The translations under genes were made by a program, and so were the position numbers. The notes under the pieces were generated by a model, which was given only the letters and a program-made list of their open reading frames with translations, searched no databases and was not told where the DNA came from. Of a stretch of DNA of 64,000 nt, positions 42,070 to 51,715 are shown in pieces. Source of the DNA: Halomonas sp. CH40 (GTDB lineage Bacteria > Pseudomonadota > Gammaproteobacteria > Pseudomonadales > Halomonadaceae); assembly GCA_041875495.1 (NCBI GenBank), contig CP112982.1:2232001-2296000 (forward strand). The letters run 5' to 3'. Position 1 is the stretch's first letter. Every line of letters starts with the position of its first letter.

Positions 42070-43008
42070 CTAAGCACTGCTTTCACGCACGAATTTCAGC
42101 ACCTTATCAAGCGTGTCGGGTTGCTGAATGTTAAACCAGCAGGCATTTTCCCAGCGCCGCAGCCAGGTCAGCTGACGCTTGGCCAGTTGGCGCGTTGCAA
42201 TAATACCGAGCTCTTCAAGGCTTGCCCTGTCATAGCGGCCTTCAAGATACTCCCACACCTGACGATAACCCACGCTTTTCAATGCGGGTAGGTCTGAGTG
42301 TAGATCACTACGCTTTCTGAGGGCACTGACCTCATCAATCAAGCCCTCAGCCAACATTTGTCGAAAGCGTAAGGCAATGCGCTGGTGCAGAAAGCTTCGC
42401 TCTTCAGGCGCCAACACCATAGAGACTACTCGCCAGGGAAAAGGTGTCACCGCCTGTTCAGCCCACAGCTCGCTCATTGGCCGCCCTGCCACCCTATAAA
42501 CCTCCAGCGCCCGCAGTGTTCGCTGCGGGTCGTTGGGGTGTATGCGCTGCCCGGCAAGCGGGTCAACTTGCTGCAGCCTGGCATGCAGGCCTGCCAGGCC
42601 ATCGCGCGCCAACTCCTGCTCAAGGGCAGCGCGTACGTCAGGTGAGGACGGCGGCAGGTTTCCACCACCTTCCAACAGCTGCTTGAAATAAAGCATGGTG
42701 CCGCCTACCAGCAGAGGCACCTTGCCGGCTGCGCTTATTTGTCGCATCTCACGCAGCGCATCGGTACGAAAATCTGCCGCCGAATAAGGGTCAGCCGGAT
42801 CGCGGATATCAATCAAGCGGTGAGGCGCACGCTGGAGCTCTTCGGCACTGGGTTTAGCGCTACCGATATCCAGCCCACGATAAACCATGGCGGAATCCAC
42901 GCTGATCAGCTCGCAGCCACACTGCTCGTGAAGTGCCATGGCCGCCTCGGTTTTACCTGCAGCTGTCGGCCCCATCAGAAAAAGCGCCAGCGGGCGTTCA
43001 TCAGTCAT
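42070..43008 (-). CDS. miaA: tRNA dimethylallyltransferase MiaA
   Basis: MiaA adds a dimethylallyl group to A37 of tRNAs reading UNN codons. The P-loop GPTAAGKTEAAMAL lies at residues 13-26, with ISVDSAMVYRGLDIGSAKPS, the substrate loop LVGGTMLYFKQLLEG and a C-terminal region ATRQLAKRQLTWLRRWE. The length of 312 residues is typical. It lies 36 bases after mutL; the 172-base gap to hfq includes a T8 run just after the miaA stop but no convincing hairpin, so read-through to hfq is likely. Confidence 0.96.
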   Translation of the reverse strand: MTDERPLALFLMGPTAAGKTEAAMALHEQCGCELISVDSAMVYRGLDIGSAKPSAEELQRAPHRLIDIRDPADPYSAADFRTDALREMRQISAAGKVPLLVGGTMLYFKQLLEGGGNLPPSSPDVRAALEQELARDGLAGLHARLQQVDPLAGQRIHPNDPQRTLRALEVYRVAGRPMSELWAEQAVTPFPWRVVSMVLAPEERSFLHQRIALRFRQMLAEGLIDEVSALRKRSDLHSDLPALKSVGYRQVWEYLEGRYDRASLEELGIIATRQLAKRQLTWLRRWENACWFNIQQPDTLDKVLKFVRESSA

Positions 43009-43044
43009 GTATTTACTCTGCTCAATGGCCTTGGCTGAAAAAGG

Positions 43045-45066
43045 TTACTGTCCACGCAGAAAGAGCTTATCAAGGGCTTTCATGTTCATCTGGGTCCAGG
43101 TTGGGCGACCGTGATTGCATTGATCGCTGCGCTCGGTACTTTCCATATCGCGCAGCAGGGCATTCATTTCATCCAGCGTCAGCCTACGGTTGGCGCGCAC
43201 ACTGCCATGGCAGGCCATGGTGGAAAGCAGCGCCTGAATGCGCGCCTCTACCTGCTGAGAACGCCCGAAACGGGCCAGTTCATCCAGCAGGCTACGCACC
43301 AGCGGCTCAGGGTCAGCATTGGCCAGCAGCGCGGGAAGCTGGCGTACCAGCAGGGTTTCAGGCCCGGCAATATCTATTTCAATACCCAGCTGAGCAATCG
43401 CCGCCTGCTCGCTTTCCACCGTAGCGACTTCCCCTCGGCTGGCTGCCAGTGATGCTGGCACCAGAAGTGGCTGGGTATCAATGCCATTCTGGCCCCACTG
43501 CGTTTTCATGCGCTCATAGACAATCCGCTCATGGGCGGCATGCATATCCACCACTACCAGCCCTTCCTGGTTCTGGGCCAGAATATAGACCCCATGCAGT
43601 TGACCTAGCGCATAGCCAAGCGGCGGCGCGGCGGTCGGGTCTTCGGCGGGCATCAGATTGGCTAGCGGCTGTTCATTGACCTGGTGCTCGGGGTCAGGTG
43701 TCGCGTTTTCTGACGCCCTGGTTTGTGGCGTCAACAGGGATGCTTCATGGTCAGGATGCAGCGCCTGATAGCCTTGCATGAAACGCCGCACCCGTGCCGC
43801 ACCGGGGTGTCGTTCGCCATGAGATGACAGGGCCATGCCCTGCTGCTCCCAACGCGCCTCAGGCGCTGACGGGGTGCTCGTATCACCCCCTTGCTGAGCA
43901 GCGCCTGTTTGATCGCTACCTGCGTCCATGGGTGGGTTATCAATGCTGTGACTATCAGCACCTTGACTATCAGCGCCTTGATTATTGACGTCTTGATTCT
44001 CAGCCGCTTCGTGGGGCTGGGTATGCGCCAGACAGTGGTGCAGGCTGGAAAACAGAAAATCGTGCACCATACGGCCATCACGAAAACGCACTTCGTGTTT
44101 GGTTGGGTGAACGTTGACATCCACAACATCCGGATCGAGATCCAGATACAGCACGAAGACCGGATGGCGGCCGTTGTAGAGCACATCCCGATACGCCTGG
44201 CGCACAGCGTGTGCCACCAGGCGATCCCGCACGACGCGGCCGTTAACAAAGAAATACTGCTGGTCAGCCTGGGAACGGGAGTGGGTGGGCAGGCCAACCC
44301 AGCCAGACAGACGCAGCGAACCGGCCTGACGCTCGATATAACGGGCATGTTCAATGAAATTGCGCCTGAGCAGTGAGGCTATCCGGCGTTCACGAGCCGC
44401 TGCTGAATCCACCGCCGGTAGCTGATGCACCACTTTCTGGTTATGCCTTAGCACCCAGCCAATGTCATAGCGTGAAAGCGCCTGGCGGCGAAACGCTTCC
44501 TCAACGTGGGCAAACTCGGTTTTTTCAGTGCGCAGAAACTTACGCCGTGCTGGCGTATTGAAGAACAGATCGCGTACGCTGACGCTGGTACCCCGCGGGT
44601 GAGGTGCAGGCGACACGCGTGCCTCCATGCTGCGTCCTTCTGCTACCACCCGCCAGCCATCGGTAGGGTCTTCGGAGGCATTAGACACCAGCTCGAGGCG
44701 GGAAACAGAGCTGATTGAGGCCAGCGCCTCGCCGCGAAACCCTAGCGAACTGACGCCCTCCAGATCCTCTAGGCTGCCAATCTTGCTGGTGGCGTGCCGC
44801 GCCAGCGCCAGCGGCAAGTCCTGCTGACCAATGCCAATACCATCGTCACGCACCTTGATCAGGCGAGCGCCGCCCTGCTCAATGTCCACCTCGATACGAT
44901 GACTACCGGCATCAATGGCATTCTCGATCAATTCCTTGGTCACTGACGCCGGGCGCTCGACCACTTCGCCAGCAGCAATCTGGTTAGCAAGGCGCGCATC
45001 CAGTACCTGAATACGCGTTACCGGCGTTTGCGCTGCAGACGCCACCTGAGTATCGGACACAATCAC
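43045..45066 (-). CDS. mutL: DNA mismatch repair protein MutL (endonuclease-type)
   Basis: MutL couples MutS mismatch recognition to strand incision and excision. The N-terminal GHKL ATPase domain is complete ([16 protein letters not shown] at 45-60, [30 protein letters not shown]). A polar linker of about 130 residues (350-480) contains a 15-base tandem repeat. The C-terminal domain carries DMHA(x)2E(x)4E (Asp507, Glu513, Glu518), plus ACHGSVR (618-624) and CNHGRP (650-655). These are metal-site motifs of MutL proteins with intrinsic nicking activity and are absent from E. coli MutL. Length is 673 residues. It is placed between the amidase gene and miaA. Confidence 0.95.
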   Translation of the reverse strand: MIVSDTQVASAAQTPVTRIQVLDARLANQIAAGEVVERPASVTKELIENAIDAGSHRIEVDIEQGGARLIKVRDDGIGIGQQDLPLALARHATSKIGSLEDLEGVSSLGFRGEALASISSVSRLELVSNASEDPTDGWRVVAEGRSMEARVSPAPHPRGTSVSVRDLFFNTPARRKFLRTEKTEFAHVEEAFRRQALSRYDIGWVLRHNQKVVHQLPAVDSAAARERRIASLLRRNFIEHARYIERQAGSLRLSGWVGLPTHSRSQADQQYFFVNGRVVRDRLVAHAVRQAYRDVLYNGRHPVFVLYLDLDPDVVDVNVHPTKHEVRFRDGRMVHDFLFSSLHHCLAHTQPHEAAENQDVNNQGADSQGADSHSIDNPPMDAGSDQTGAAQQGGDTSTPSAPEARWEQQGMALSSHGERHPGAARVRRFMQGYQALHPDHEASLLTPQTRASENATPDPEHQVNEQPLANLMPAEDPTAAPPLGYALGQLHGVYILAQNQEGLVVVDMHAAHERIVYERMKTQWGQNGIDTQPLLVPASLAASRGEVATVESEQAAIAQLGIEIDIAGPETLLVRQLPALLANADPEPLVRSLLDELARFGRSQQVEARIQALLSTMACHGSVRANRRLTLDEMNALLRDMESTERSDQCNHGRPTWTQMNMKALDKLFLRGQ
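43948..44004. repeat. In-frame 15-base tandem repeat inside mutL
   Basis: About 3.8 copies of a 15-base unit close to TTGACTATCAGCGCC run head to tail: 43948-43962 and 43963-43977 differ at two positions, while the third and fourth copies are more diverged. The unit is five codons, encoding variations on QGADS (residues about 356-374) in the non-conserved linker, so copy-number changes would not shift the frame. Confidence 0.65.
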
Positions 45067-45079
45067 CTCGTGTTTAAAA

Positions 45080-45101
45080 CCTTCTCAGAACCTTCTCAGA
45101 A
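45080..45101. repeat. Two 11-base direct repeats upstream of mutL
   Basis: CCTTCTCAGAA occurs twice in tandem (45080-45090 and 45091-45101), followed by a partial third copy, 14 bases upstream of the mutL start. No known role; slippage product or part of the mutL ribosome-loading region (minus-strand reading TTCTGAGAAGG). Confidence 0.6.
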
Positions 45102-45165
45102 ACTTCAGACATATCGTCGGTACCAAAGCCGATTTGTCCGACGTTATCCAGTACAGGAAAGCGGC

Positions 45166-46638
45166 TCAAGAGCGCGGAATACGTAGCACTTGCCCGACGC
45201 GGATCACGTCACCGTTGAGGTTATTGACCTGCTTCAACTGGGGCAGCGGCACTCCGTGACGCGCGGCAATGGTTGAAAGCGTGTCGCCAGTTTCAATGCG
45301 GTACTCGTTACCTTGCGGGTTGCGCTGATTATCCCGCTGCCAGGCCAGCAGGCTGGCCGGTGGCGGGTTGCGCTCAAAGTGAGCGCGCAGACCACTGAAC
45401 ACCGCCGTGGCAATATTTTCCTGATGCCGCGCTGTTTTCAGACGACGCTCTTCCTCAGGGTTGGAAATAAACCCGGCTTCAATCAGCAAGGAAGGAATAT
45501 CCGGCGACTTGAGCACCATAAAGCCGGCCTGCTCGACCCGCGACTTATGAAGCCGGTTAATCCTGCCCAACTGATCCAGCACCTGCCCGCCAATCGACAG
45601 GGAATCGTTAAGGGTAGCCGTCATGGTCAGATCTAGCAGTACGCCGCGTAACACATGATCCTTGTCCTTCAACGACAGGCTGCCATCTACGCCGCCGATC
45701 AGGTCTGAACGGTTTTCGCTGTCGGCCAGCCACTGGGCCGTTTCGGAGGTGGCACCGCGCTGCGAAAGCGCATACACGGAGCTGCCGTTGGGGCGAGGGC
45801 TGGTAAAGGCATCGGCATGGATAGACACAAAGAAGTCAGCTTTCTGGTCGCGGGCCAGCTGGGTGCGCTGGCGCAAACCAATGTAATAGTCGCCATCGCG
45901 AATCATCACCGCTCGAAACCCGGGTGTCGCGTTAATCTGCGCGGCCAGACGCTGGCTGATCTGCAGCACAATATCCTTTTCCCGTGTACCCTTAGGCCCA
46001 ATTGCGCCTGGGTCCTCCCCACCGTGACCAGGATCAACGGCAATAATGATTTTCCGGCGCGGATGTGGCTGCGCCTCTCGGTCGACTACTTCTTCGGAAA
46101 CTGTCGGTGGGCTGCCACTGGCCGCCGCTTCAACTTTAGAGCGCTGCGCTTCAATTTCCTGCTCGCGAACCAGTGACTCTATTGGATCAATCGGATTTTC
46201 AACCGGCGCCTCTCCCGGGTATTCAAGGTCCACCACCAGACGATGACCGTACTGATCATTGGGCGACAGCATAAAATGACGTGGCGATACTTCCCGGTCA
46301 AGATCCAGAACAATGCGCAGATCCGTGCCGTTACGGACACCGCTGCGAATACTTGAGATAGCACTGCCTTCCAGTGGCAGAGTGCTGATATCCGTCTCCA
46401 ATTGGCTATTATCCAGATCAATCACCAAACGGCTCGGCGAGTCCAGTTCAAATACAGTGGCACTGCCAGGCCTGGAAAGATCAAATACCAGGCGCGCATG
46501 ATCCGGTGCTGCCCATAGGCGCATGCTTTCAACATCCGCCGCCAGTGCCTTCCCAGTGATGGATAACAGCAGCCACATCAGACAGACGCCTGTTAGCTGG
46601 CGCCTACCTCCCCCTTTATACGACCACCGCTGGTTCAT
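45166..46638 (-). CDS. N-acetylmuramoyl-L-alanine amidase (AmiB/AmiC type) with AMIN and LysM domains
   Basis: The enzyme cleaves the bond between MurNAc and the stem peptide to split daughter-cell septa. The 490-residue product has a signal peptide (hydrophobic LTGVCLMWLLLSITGKALA), an AMIN domain that targets the septum (DHARLVFDLSRPGSATVFEL), then an Amidase_3 domain. Zinc ligands of that domain lie in VDPGHGGEDPGAIG, the following ETQ/E-type region and FVSIHADAF. A single C-terminal LysM (YRIETGDTLSTIAARHGVPL) follows. The AMIN-amidase-LysM order resembles AmiB of enterobacteria; the neighbours tsaE and mutL are those of amiB. Activation by an EnvC/NlpD-like LytM factor is expected from family knowledge. 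Confidence 0.95.
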   Translation of the reverse strand: MNQRWSYKGGGRRQLTGVCLMWLLLSITGKALAADVESMRLWAAPDHARLVFDLSRPGSATVFELDSPSRLVIDLDNSQLETDISTLPLEGSAISSIRSGVRNGTDLRIVLDLDREVSPRHFMLSPNDQYGHRLVVDLEYPGEAPVENPIDPIESLVREQEIEAQRSKVEAAASGSPPTVSEEVVDREAQPHPRRKIIIAVDPGHGGEDPGAIGPKGTREKDIVLQISQRLAAQINATPGFRAVMIRDGDYYIGLRQRTQLARDQKADFFVSIHADAFTSPRPNGSSVYALSQRGATSETAQWLADSENRSDLIGGVDGSLSLKDKDHVLRGVLLDLTMTATLNDSLSIGGQVLDQLGRINRLHKSRVEQAGFMVLKSPDIPSLLIEAGFISNPEEERRLKTARHQENIATAVFSGLRAHFERNPPPASLLAWQRDNQRNPQGNEYRIETGDTLSTIAARHGVPLPQLKQVNNLNGDVIRVGQVLRIPRS

Positions 46639-46742
46639 AACGACTCACTACGTAGATTGACTGGTCAATGGTGACACCTGAATATCGCTACAAAGCTTAC
46701 CGATTCAGGCCAGCACTATCCGCTCAGTCAGTTAATATATTT

Positions 46743-47204
46743 TTAAAATTCATCCACCGGCAACTTTTTTAACCATTGCTGGCCGCGCTGAGTGATGCCT
46801 TCAAGGGTTGCCAGGCGCCCCGTATCCGCCAGGGCCAGGTGGATATGAAGGTCTGCTTTGGGCAGCCAGCCGTCCCCACGGCTTGGCCATTCCACCAGAC
46901 ACAGGGCGTCATCGTCGAGCACATCGCGCCCACCAATAAACTCAAGTTCTTCCGGGTCACCCAGGCGATACAGATCCAGATGGTAAATCCGCTGACCACC
47001 CAGTTCATAAGGCTCGATCAAGGTGTAAGTCGGGCTTTTGACCGCCCCCTGATAGCCATAAGCGCGCAGAATACCACGGGTCAGGGTTGTTTTACCGGCG
47101 CCCAGATCACCTTCCAGGTACACCCGACCACTTCCTGCAAATACGCGCCCTAGCGCTTCACCAAAGGCGACATGACGAGACTCATCAACCAAAGCCAGCT
47201 GCAT
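46743..47204 (-). CDS. tsaE: tRNA threonylcarbamoyladenosine biosynthesis ATPase TsaE
   Basis: TsaE is the ATPase that, with TsaB and TsaD, makes t6A37 in ANN-decoding tRNAs. The P-loop GDLGAGKTTLTRGILRAYGY lies at about residues 35-54, with SPTYTLIEPYELGGQRIYHL and the conserved DLYRLGDPEELEFIG, then LVEWPSRGDGWLP. The length of 153 residues is normal. It starts 12 bases after nnr and leads into the amidase gene 104 bases on, the conserved yjeF-yjeE-amiB order. Confidence 0.96.
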   Translation of the reverse strand: MQLALVDESRHVAFGEALGRVFAGSGRVYLEGDLGAGKTTLTRGILRAYGYQGAVKSPTYTLIEPYELGGQRIYHLDLYRLGDPEELEFIGGRDVLDDDALCLVEWPSRGDGWLPKADLHIHLALADTGRLATLEGITQRGQQWLKKLPVDEF

Positions 47205-47216
47205 ACACTCAGAACC

Positions 47217-48710
47217 TCAAGGGTTGATCAATTGACGTGCATAGAATGCCAGATCACTGGCCAGCAGGCCACGTTCACCCTGAGCGTCCGCTGCTCTGTC
47301 AGCCGCCAGGGCATGCACCAGGGTGGCAAGCCAGGCACTTTGTTCAATATCATAGCCTTGTGCCAGTAAGGCGCCCAGAATACCGCTCAAGGCGTCGCCC
47401 ATGCCGCCGCTCGCCATCCCAGGGTTACCATACGGGCAAACTACCAGGCCGCTGGGCCCGGCCACCAGAGTGCCAGCCCCCTTTAAAATCACGCTTCCAC
47501 CGTAGTGTTTTTGCAATGCCCGAACAGCGGCCGGGCGATCTTCCTGCACGGCGGCCGTGGTGATATTCAACAGCCGTGCAGCTTCTCCTGGGTGGGGTGT
47601 CAACACCCAGTCATCGCGCTGCATATCTGGCCAGTAACGTGCCAAAAGGTTCAAGCCATCGGCATCGACCACCAGCGGGCAAGGCGAGGCCAATGCAGAT
47701 TGCAGCATTGCCTGCCCCCAGGCGCCCTGCCCCAAGCCAGGGCCGACCACCAGGACATCACTCTGGGTTGTAAGCTCACCCAGATCAGCCACGCCGCGCA
47801 CACGGTGCGCCATGACTTCAGGGCAGCGTACCAGGCTGGCAGTGATGTGCTCCGGTGCCGTGGCGAGGCTGACCTTGCCCGCTCCAAGACGTGCCGCCGC
47901 CTGGGAGGCGATCAGTGCGGCGCCGCCAAAGCCAGGAGCGCCCCCGAGCACCAGCAGATGGCCCATATCGCCTTTATGAGCAATTCGCTGGCGCGGCGAA
48001 AAGGCTTCTTCCAGCAGGCATTCATCCAGCAGCCAGGCGCTGGGCGGAATATCAAAAAACGCCTGGGATTTAACCCCCAGCGGGCGAAAATCAATATCGC
48101 CAGTGTAGGCCGGCGCATCACCGGTGTGCAGGCCAATCTTGTCGCCAATAAAGGTCACCGTGCAGTCAGACTGGATGGCACACCCGAGCACAGCGCCTGT
48201 ATCAGCCTCTACGCCAGACGGAATATCAATCGCCAGCACCGGCTTGCGCGCCAGATTAATCGCCTCTATCACCTGGCGAAAAACACCTTCCACCGGGCCA
48301 CGCAAACCGGTTCCAAGCAGCGCATCAACAATGACCTCACCGTGAAAAGCAGTATCACGGTGCCAGTTTTCACAGCCGACACCGGCTGCTGTGGCCAGTT
48401 CGGCGGCCTTGGCAGCATCCCCGCCCAGCTCATCCAGTGGCGCTGTGGTAATACGCTGCACCTTCAGGCCGGACTGGGCAGCCAAGGCGGCCAACACATG
48501 TCCGTCGCCGCCATTGTTGCCACGCCCACACACCACGCTGATGCTGCGAACCTGCGGCCAACGGGCACGAAAACCATGCCAGGCGCTGGAAGCCGCTCGT
48601 TGCATGAGTGCAAAGCCGTCAATGCCACCGGCAATGGTGCGGCGATCCAGTTCGCGCACCTGCTCTGCGCGGTAAAGCGGTCTCAGCCGGGAGGTATTCA
48701 AGAGACTCAC
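47217..48710 (-). CDS. nnr: Bifunctional NAD(P)H-hydrate epimerase / ADP-dependent dehydratase
   Basis: Nnr repairs hydrated NAD(P)H: the N-terminal epimerase interconverts R and S forms, and the C-terminal kinase-like domain dehydrates the S form with ADP. The N-terminal YjeF domain shows VVCGRGNNGGDGHVLA and VDALLGTGLRGPV. The C-terminal domain shows LVLGGAPGFGGAALIASQAA, VVGPGLGQG, TPHPGEAARLL and NPGMASGGMGDALSGILGAL. I chose GTG 48710, preceded by AAAGGAG at a spacing of five, giving 497 residues; a TTG at 48728 adds six. It is first in the leftward superoperon and divergent from queG. Confidence 0.95.
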   Translation of the reverse strand: MSLLNTSRLRPLYRAEQVRELDRRTIAGGIDGFALMQRAASSAWHGFRARWPQVRSISVVCGRGNNGGDGHVLAALAAQSGLKVQRITTAPLDELGGDAAKAAELATAAGVGCENWHRDTAFHGEVIVDALLGTGLRGPVEGVFRQVIEAINLARKPVLAIDIPSGVEADTGAVLGCAIQSDCTVTFIGDKIGLHTGDAPAYTGDIDFRPLGVKSQAFFDIPPSAWLLDECLLEEAFSPRQRIAHKGDMGHLLVLGGAPGFGGAALIASQAAARLGAGKVSLATAPEHITASLVRCPEVMAHRVRGVADLGELTTQSDVLVVGPGLGQGAWGQAMLQSALASPCPLVVDADGLNLLARYWPDMQRDDWVLTPHPGEAARLLNITTAAVQEDRPAAVRALQKHYGGSVILKGAGTLVAGPSGLVVCPYGNPGMASGGMGDALSGILGALLAQGYDIEQSAWLATLVHALAADRAADAQGERGLLASDLAFYARQLINP

Positions 48711-48813
48711 GGGCGCTCCTTTAGCCAATAATCAGCGTGCATGTTGTCACTCGGGTTAATCGGTTAGCATAGGACGTTCATTCTGACCGCCTGATGCTTG
48801 CGCTGTTCCTATC

Positions 48814-49953
48814 ATGAAGAATACACCTACACCTGCAAACCTTGAAACAGCGGCTCAATCGCGCACTGCGCTAGCTCCTGATCAGCTTACCCAGCTCGCC
48901 GCCGATATCAAACGCTGGGGGCAGGAACTGGGGTTTCAGCAGATCGGTATCAGCGATATCGACCTGCATGCCCACGAACAGCATCTGGACGACTGGCTGG
49001 CCCAAGGCTATCACGGCGACATGGGCTTTATGGCCAAGCACGGTACCCGCCGCACACGTCCTGCTGAGCTTGAACCTGGCACCCAGCGGGTCATCTGTGC
49101 GCGGATGGATTACCTGCCCGCCGATGCCCAAAGCATCGAACAGCTCAACGGCGCCGCAAACGCCTATATTTCACGTTACGCCCTGGGCCGTGACTATCAT
49201 AAACTGATGCGCAAGCGCCTGGCCCAACTGGCTCAAAAAATTGAACAGGCGGTGGGTTCCATCGGCTATCGCGCCTTTGTTGACTCCGCCCCTGTCATGG
49301 AACGCGCTCTGGCTCAGAAAGCCGGGCTTGGCTGGTTTGGCAAAAACGCCATGCTGCTTAACCCGAGCGCCGGTTCGCTGTTCTTTCTCGGCGAGCTGTA
49401 TACCGACCTGCCGCTTCCCGTTGACCCGGCGTTCGAGAACGAGCACTGCGGCAGCTGCAATGCCTGCCAGACCGCCTGCCCCACCGGGGCTATCGTGGCC
49501 GACAAAGTCGTCGATTCACGGCTGTGCATTTCCTACCTGACCATCGAACTGCATGAGGCTATTCCCGAACACCTGCGTCGCGCCATCGGTAATCGCATCT
49601 ACGGCTGCGATGACTGCCAGCTTTTCTGCCCGTTCACACGCTTTGCAAAGCCGACCCAGGAAGCCGATTTCCACCCCCGCCATCAGCTTGAGCGGGCTGA
49701 ACTGCTCACCCTGTTTGCCTGGAGCGAGACAGAATTTCTCGACAAGACGGCAGGCAGTGCCATACGGCGCATTGGTTATCAGCGCTGGCTGCGCAATATT
49801 GCCGTGGCGCTGGGCAATGCTCCCTGGAGCCAGGCAACCGAAGCCGCGCTGTGGGCGCGCCGCAGTTACCCCAGCGCCCTGGTGCGTGAACATGTGGCCT
49901 GGGCGCTCAATGAACAGCATAGCAAACGCCGTGACGTGATTGCTTCAGGCTGA
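48814..49953 (+). CDS. queG: Epoxyqueuosine reductase QueG
   Basis: QueG reduces epoxyqueuosine to queuosine in the tRNA wobble position, using cobalamin and two [4Fe-4S] clusters. The ferredoxin-like cluster ligands are in CGSCNACQTACPTGAI and CDDCQLFCPF. The upstream domain has the family segments GFMAKHGTRRTRPAELEPGT and LAQKAGLGWFGKNAMLL. The length of 379 residues is typical. It is divergent from nnr (103 bases) and converges on orn with 8 bases between stops. The need for cobalamin gives a possible client for cobO at 34.7 kb, a link by inference only. Confidence 0.96.
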   Translation: MKNTPTPANLETAAQSRTALAPDQLTQLAADIKRWGQELGFQQIGISDIDLHAHEQHLDDWLAQGYHGDMGFMAKHGTRRTRPAELEPGTQRVICARMDYLPADAQSIEQLNGAANAYISRYALGRDYHKLMRKRLAQLAQKIEQAVGSIGYRAFVDSAPVMERALAQKAGLGWFGKNAMLLNPSAGSLFFLGELYTDLPLPVDPAFENEHCGSCNACQTACPTGAIVADKVVDSRLCISYLTIELHEAIPEHLRRAIGNRIYGCDDCQLFCPFTRFAKPTQEADFHPRHQLERAELLTLFAWSETEFLDKTAGSAIRRIGYQRWLRNIAVALGNAPWSQATEAALWARRSYPSALVREHVAWALNEQHSKRRDVIASG

Positions 49954-49961
49954 ACGCACTG

Positions 49962-50543
49962 TCACTCTTCTTCATCATTGCCCTCAGGCAGGCGCAGAAA
50001 GGTGTTGCGGTAGTGCGCCAACTCATCGATGGATTCCTTGATGTCGTCCATGGCCAGATGCACATTGCGCTTTTTAAAGCCAGCCAGGGCGCCGGGGTTC
50101 CAGCGTTTGGCCAACTCCTTGAGGGTCGAGACATCCAGGTTGCGGTAATGGAAAAACGCCAGCAGCTCCGGCATTTCGCGCTCCAGGAAACGACGGTCCT
50201 GATGAATACTGTTGCCACACATGGGTGATGACCCCGGCTCCACGTATTGGCGCAAAAACGCCAGAGTTTCACGCTCAGCCGTTGCAGTATCGGTCTGGCT
50301 GGCCTTGACCCGGGCCGTCAGGCCAGATTCTCCGTGGGTTTTGGTACACCACTCATCCATGCCTGCCAGCAGCGCATCCGGCTGTTTGACGGCAAGAACC
50401 GGGCCTTCCGCCACAACATTAAGGTCGGCATCGGTGATCAGGGTCGCCACCTCGATAATGCGCTCCTTTTCTGGATTCAGGCCGGTCATTTCCAGATCAA
50501 TCCAGACCAGCCGATCTTTACGCGGCGCGCTTTTTTCGCTCAT
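49962..50543 (-). CDS. orn: Oligoribonuclease
   Basis: Orn is the DEDDh 3'-5' exonuclease that degrades diribonucleotides, including pGpG from cyclic-di-GMP turnover, and is usually essential. The product is 193 residues from ATG 50543 ([20 protein letters not shown]). The first catalytic pair is in WIDLEMTGL, the later Asp in [12 protein letters not shown], and the final His-Asp region in [17 protein letters not shown] 50543 has a TGGAG site six bases upstream; ATGs at 50555 and 50615 are weaker. It is divergent from rsgA. Confidence 0.95.
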   Translation of the reverse strand: MSEKSAPRKDRLVWIDLEMTGLNPEKERIIEVATLITDADLNVVAEGPVLAVKQPDALLAGMDEWCTKTHGESGLTARVKASQTDTATAERETLAFLRQYVEPGSSPMCGNSIHQDRRFLEREMPELLAFFHYRNLDVSTLKELAKRWNPGALAGFKKRNVHLAMDDIKESIDELAHYRNTFLRLPEGNDEEE

Positions 50544-50628
50544 GCTTTGCTCCATGGATAAAAGGTGTGACAAAAAGTTGTGAAAAGTGATTTTAATAAA
50601 TAGTGCATCACTCACCTGACGAAAATCC

Positions 50629-50649
50629 GTACAATGGTGGCTATTGTAC
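50629..50649. repeat. Operator-like inverted repeat upstream of rsgA
   Basis: GTACAAT (50629-50635), a seven-base spacer and ATTGTAC (50643-50649) form a perfect inverted repeat in the orn/rsgA gap, 29 bases before the rsgA start. Its left arm contains TACAAT, a possible -10 for rsgA. The spacing of arms (14 bases centre to centre) is plausible for a dimeric regulator. Confidence 0.6.
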
Positions 50650-50678
50650 CTGTGAATGGTACCGACAATCAGGTGGTC

Positions 50679-51704
50679 ATGAGTAAACGTAAATTAAGTC
50701 GCCAACAGCGCTGGCGCGTTGAAAAGATTCAGGCAGAACGCGAAAAGCGTTCCCACAAGCAGCAGGCCAACGAAGACGAGAAGCTGGCAGCCGGTGAATA
50801 CGGTGCAGAACAGCCTGGCCGCGTCATGGCCCATTTTGGCCGCACCCTGGAAGTACAGGATGCTGACTTCAAGGCAGTGCGCTGCCATTTGCGCGCCAAC
50901 CTTGATGGCCTGGTCACCGGCGACAATGTGATCTGGCGCGCAGGCCAGGACGGCTCCGGTGTTGTCGTTGCGCGCAGTGAGCGCAACAGCGTACTTAAGC
51001 GCCCTGACGCTCGCGGGCAGCTTAAACCGGTAGCGGCCAATGTCGATCAGCTGCTGATTGTGTTTGCCGTGGAACCTGCGCCTCACGCCAACCTGATCGA
51101 CCGCTATCTGGTCGCCGCTGAGGCAACCGGTATCAAGCCGGTGCTGGTACTTAACAAGGTAGATCTGCTGCCCGAAGATGGCGGCGAACTGGGGTTGCTG
51201 CTGGCCCGCTATCAACAGCTAGGTTACCCGGTCGTCAAATCCACCACCGCCACTGAAGCCGGCCTCACGGCCCTGCGCCAGCAGCTTGCCGGGTGTACCT
51301 CGGTGTTTGTCGGCCAGAGCGGCGTGGGCAAGTCTTCGCTGATTGATCAGCTGTTGCCGGATGAAACCCTGCGCATTGGCGCCCTGTCAGAAGACTCACG
51401 CAAAGGCACCCACACGACCACCACAGCGCGCCTTTACCGCATGCAGAAAGAAGGCAACCTTCAGGGTGAGTTGATTGATTCCCCTGGGATTCGCGAGTTC
51501 GGCCTGACCCATCTGGATGAACAGGCCGTCACCGAAGGCTTTATCGAATTCCATGATTTTCTAGGCCATTGCCGTTTTCGCGATTGCCGTCATATCAACG
51601 AGCCGGGCTGTGCTTTACTTGAGGCCGTTGAGGCAGGCAAGATTCATCCTCAGCGTTTTACCAGCTACCGCCGTATTCTCGCCAGTCTGGATACCGACCG
51701 TTAA
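50679..51704 (+). CDS. rsgA: Small-ribosomal-subunit biogenesis GTPase RsgA
   Basis: RsgA is a circularly permuted GTPase acting in late 30S maturation, releasing RbfA. The product (341 residues from ATG 50679, [18 protein letters not shown]) has a basic N-terminus and an OB domain ([18 protein letters not shown]). The permuted GTPase motifs follow: G4 LNKVDLL precedes G1 [16 protein letters not shown] and G3 [12 protein letters not shown]-terminal zinc-binding cluster lies in [17 protein letters not shown] 50634 upstream is less likely because it lies inside the inverted repeat. Proximity to orn is conserved. Confidence 0.96.
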   Translation: MSKRKLSRQQRWRVEKIQAEREKRSHKQQANEDEKLAAGEYGAEQPGRVMAHFGRTLEVQDADFKAVRCHLRANLDGLVTGDNVIWRAGQDGSGVVVARSERNSVLKRPDARGQLKPVAANVDQLLIVFAVEPAPHANLIDRYLVAAEATGIKPVLVLNKVDLLPEDGGELGLLLARYQQLGYPVVKSTTATEAGLTALRQQLAGCTSVFVGQSGVGKSSLIDQLLPDETLRIGALSEDSRKGTHTTTTARLYRMQKEGNLQGELIDSPGIREFGLTHLDEQAVTEGFIEFHDFLGHCRFRDCRHINEPGCALLEAVEAGKIHPQRFTSYRRILASLDTDR

Positions 51705-51715
51705 AGGAGGCCATC

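Noticed and set aside
47505..48731. 408-codon plus-strand open frame opposite nnr
   Set aside because: Shadow of nnr produced by GC-rich codon bias; the translation is compositionally odd and has no domains.
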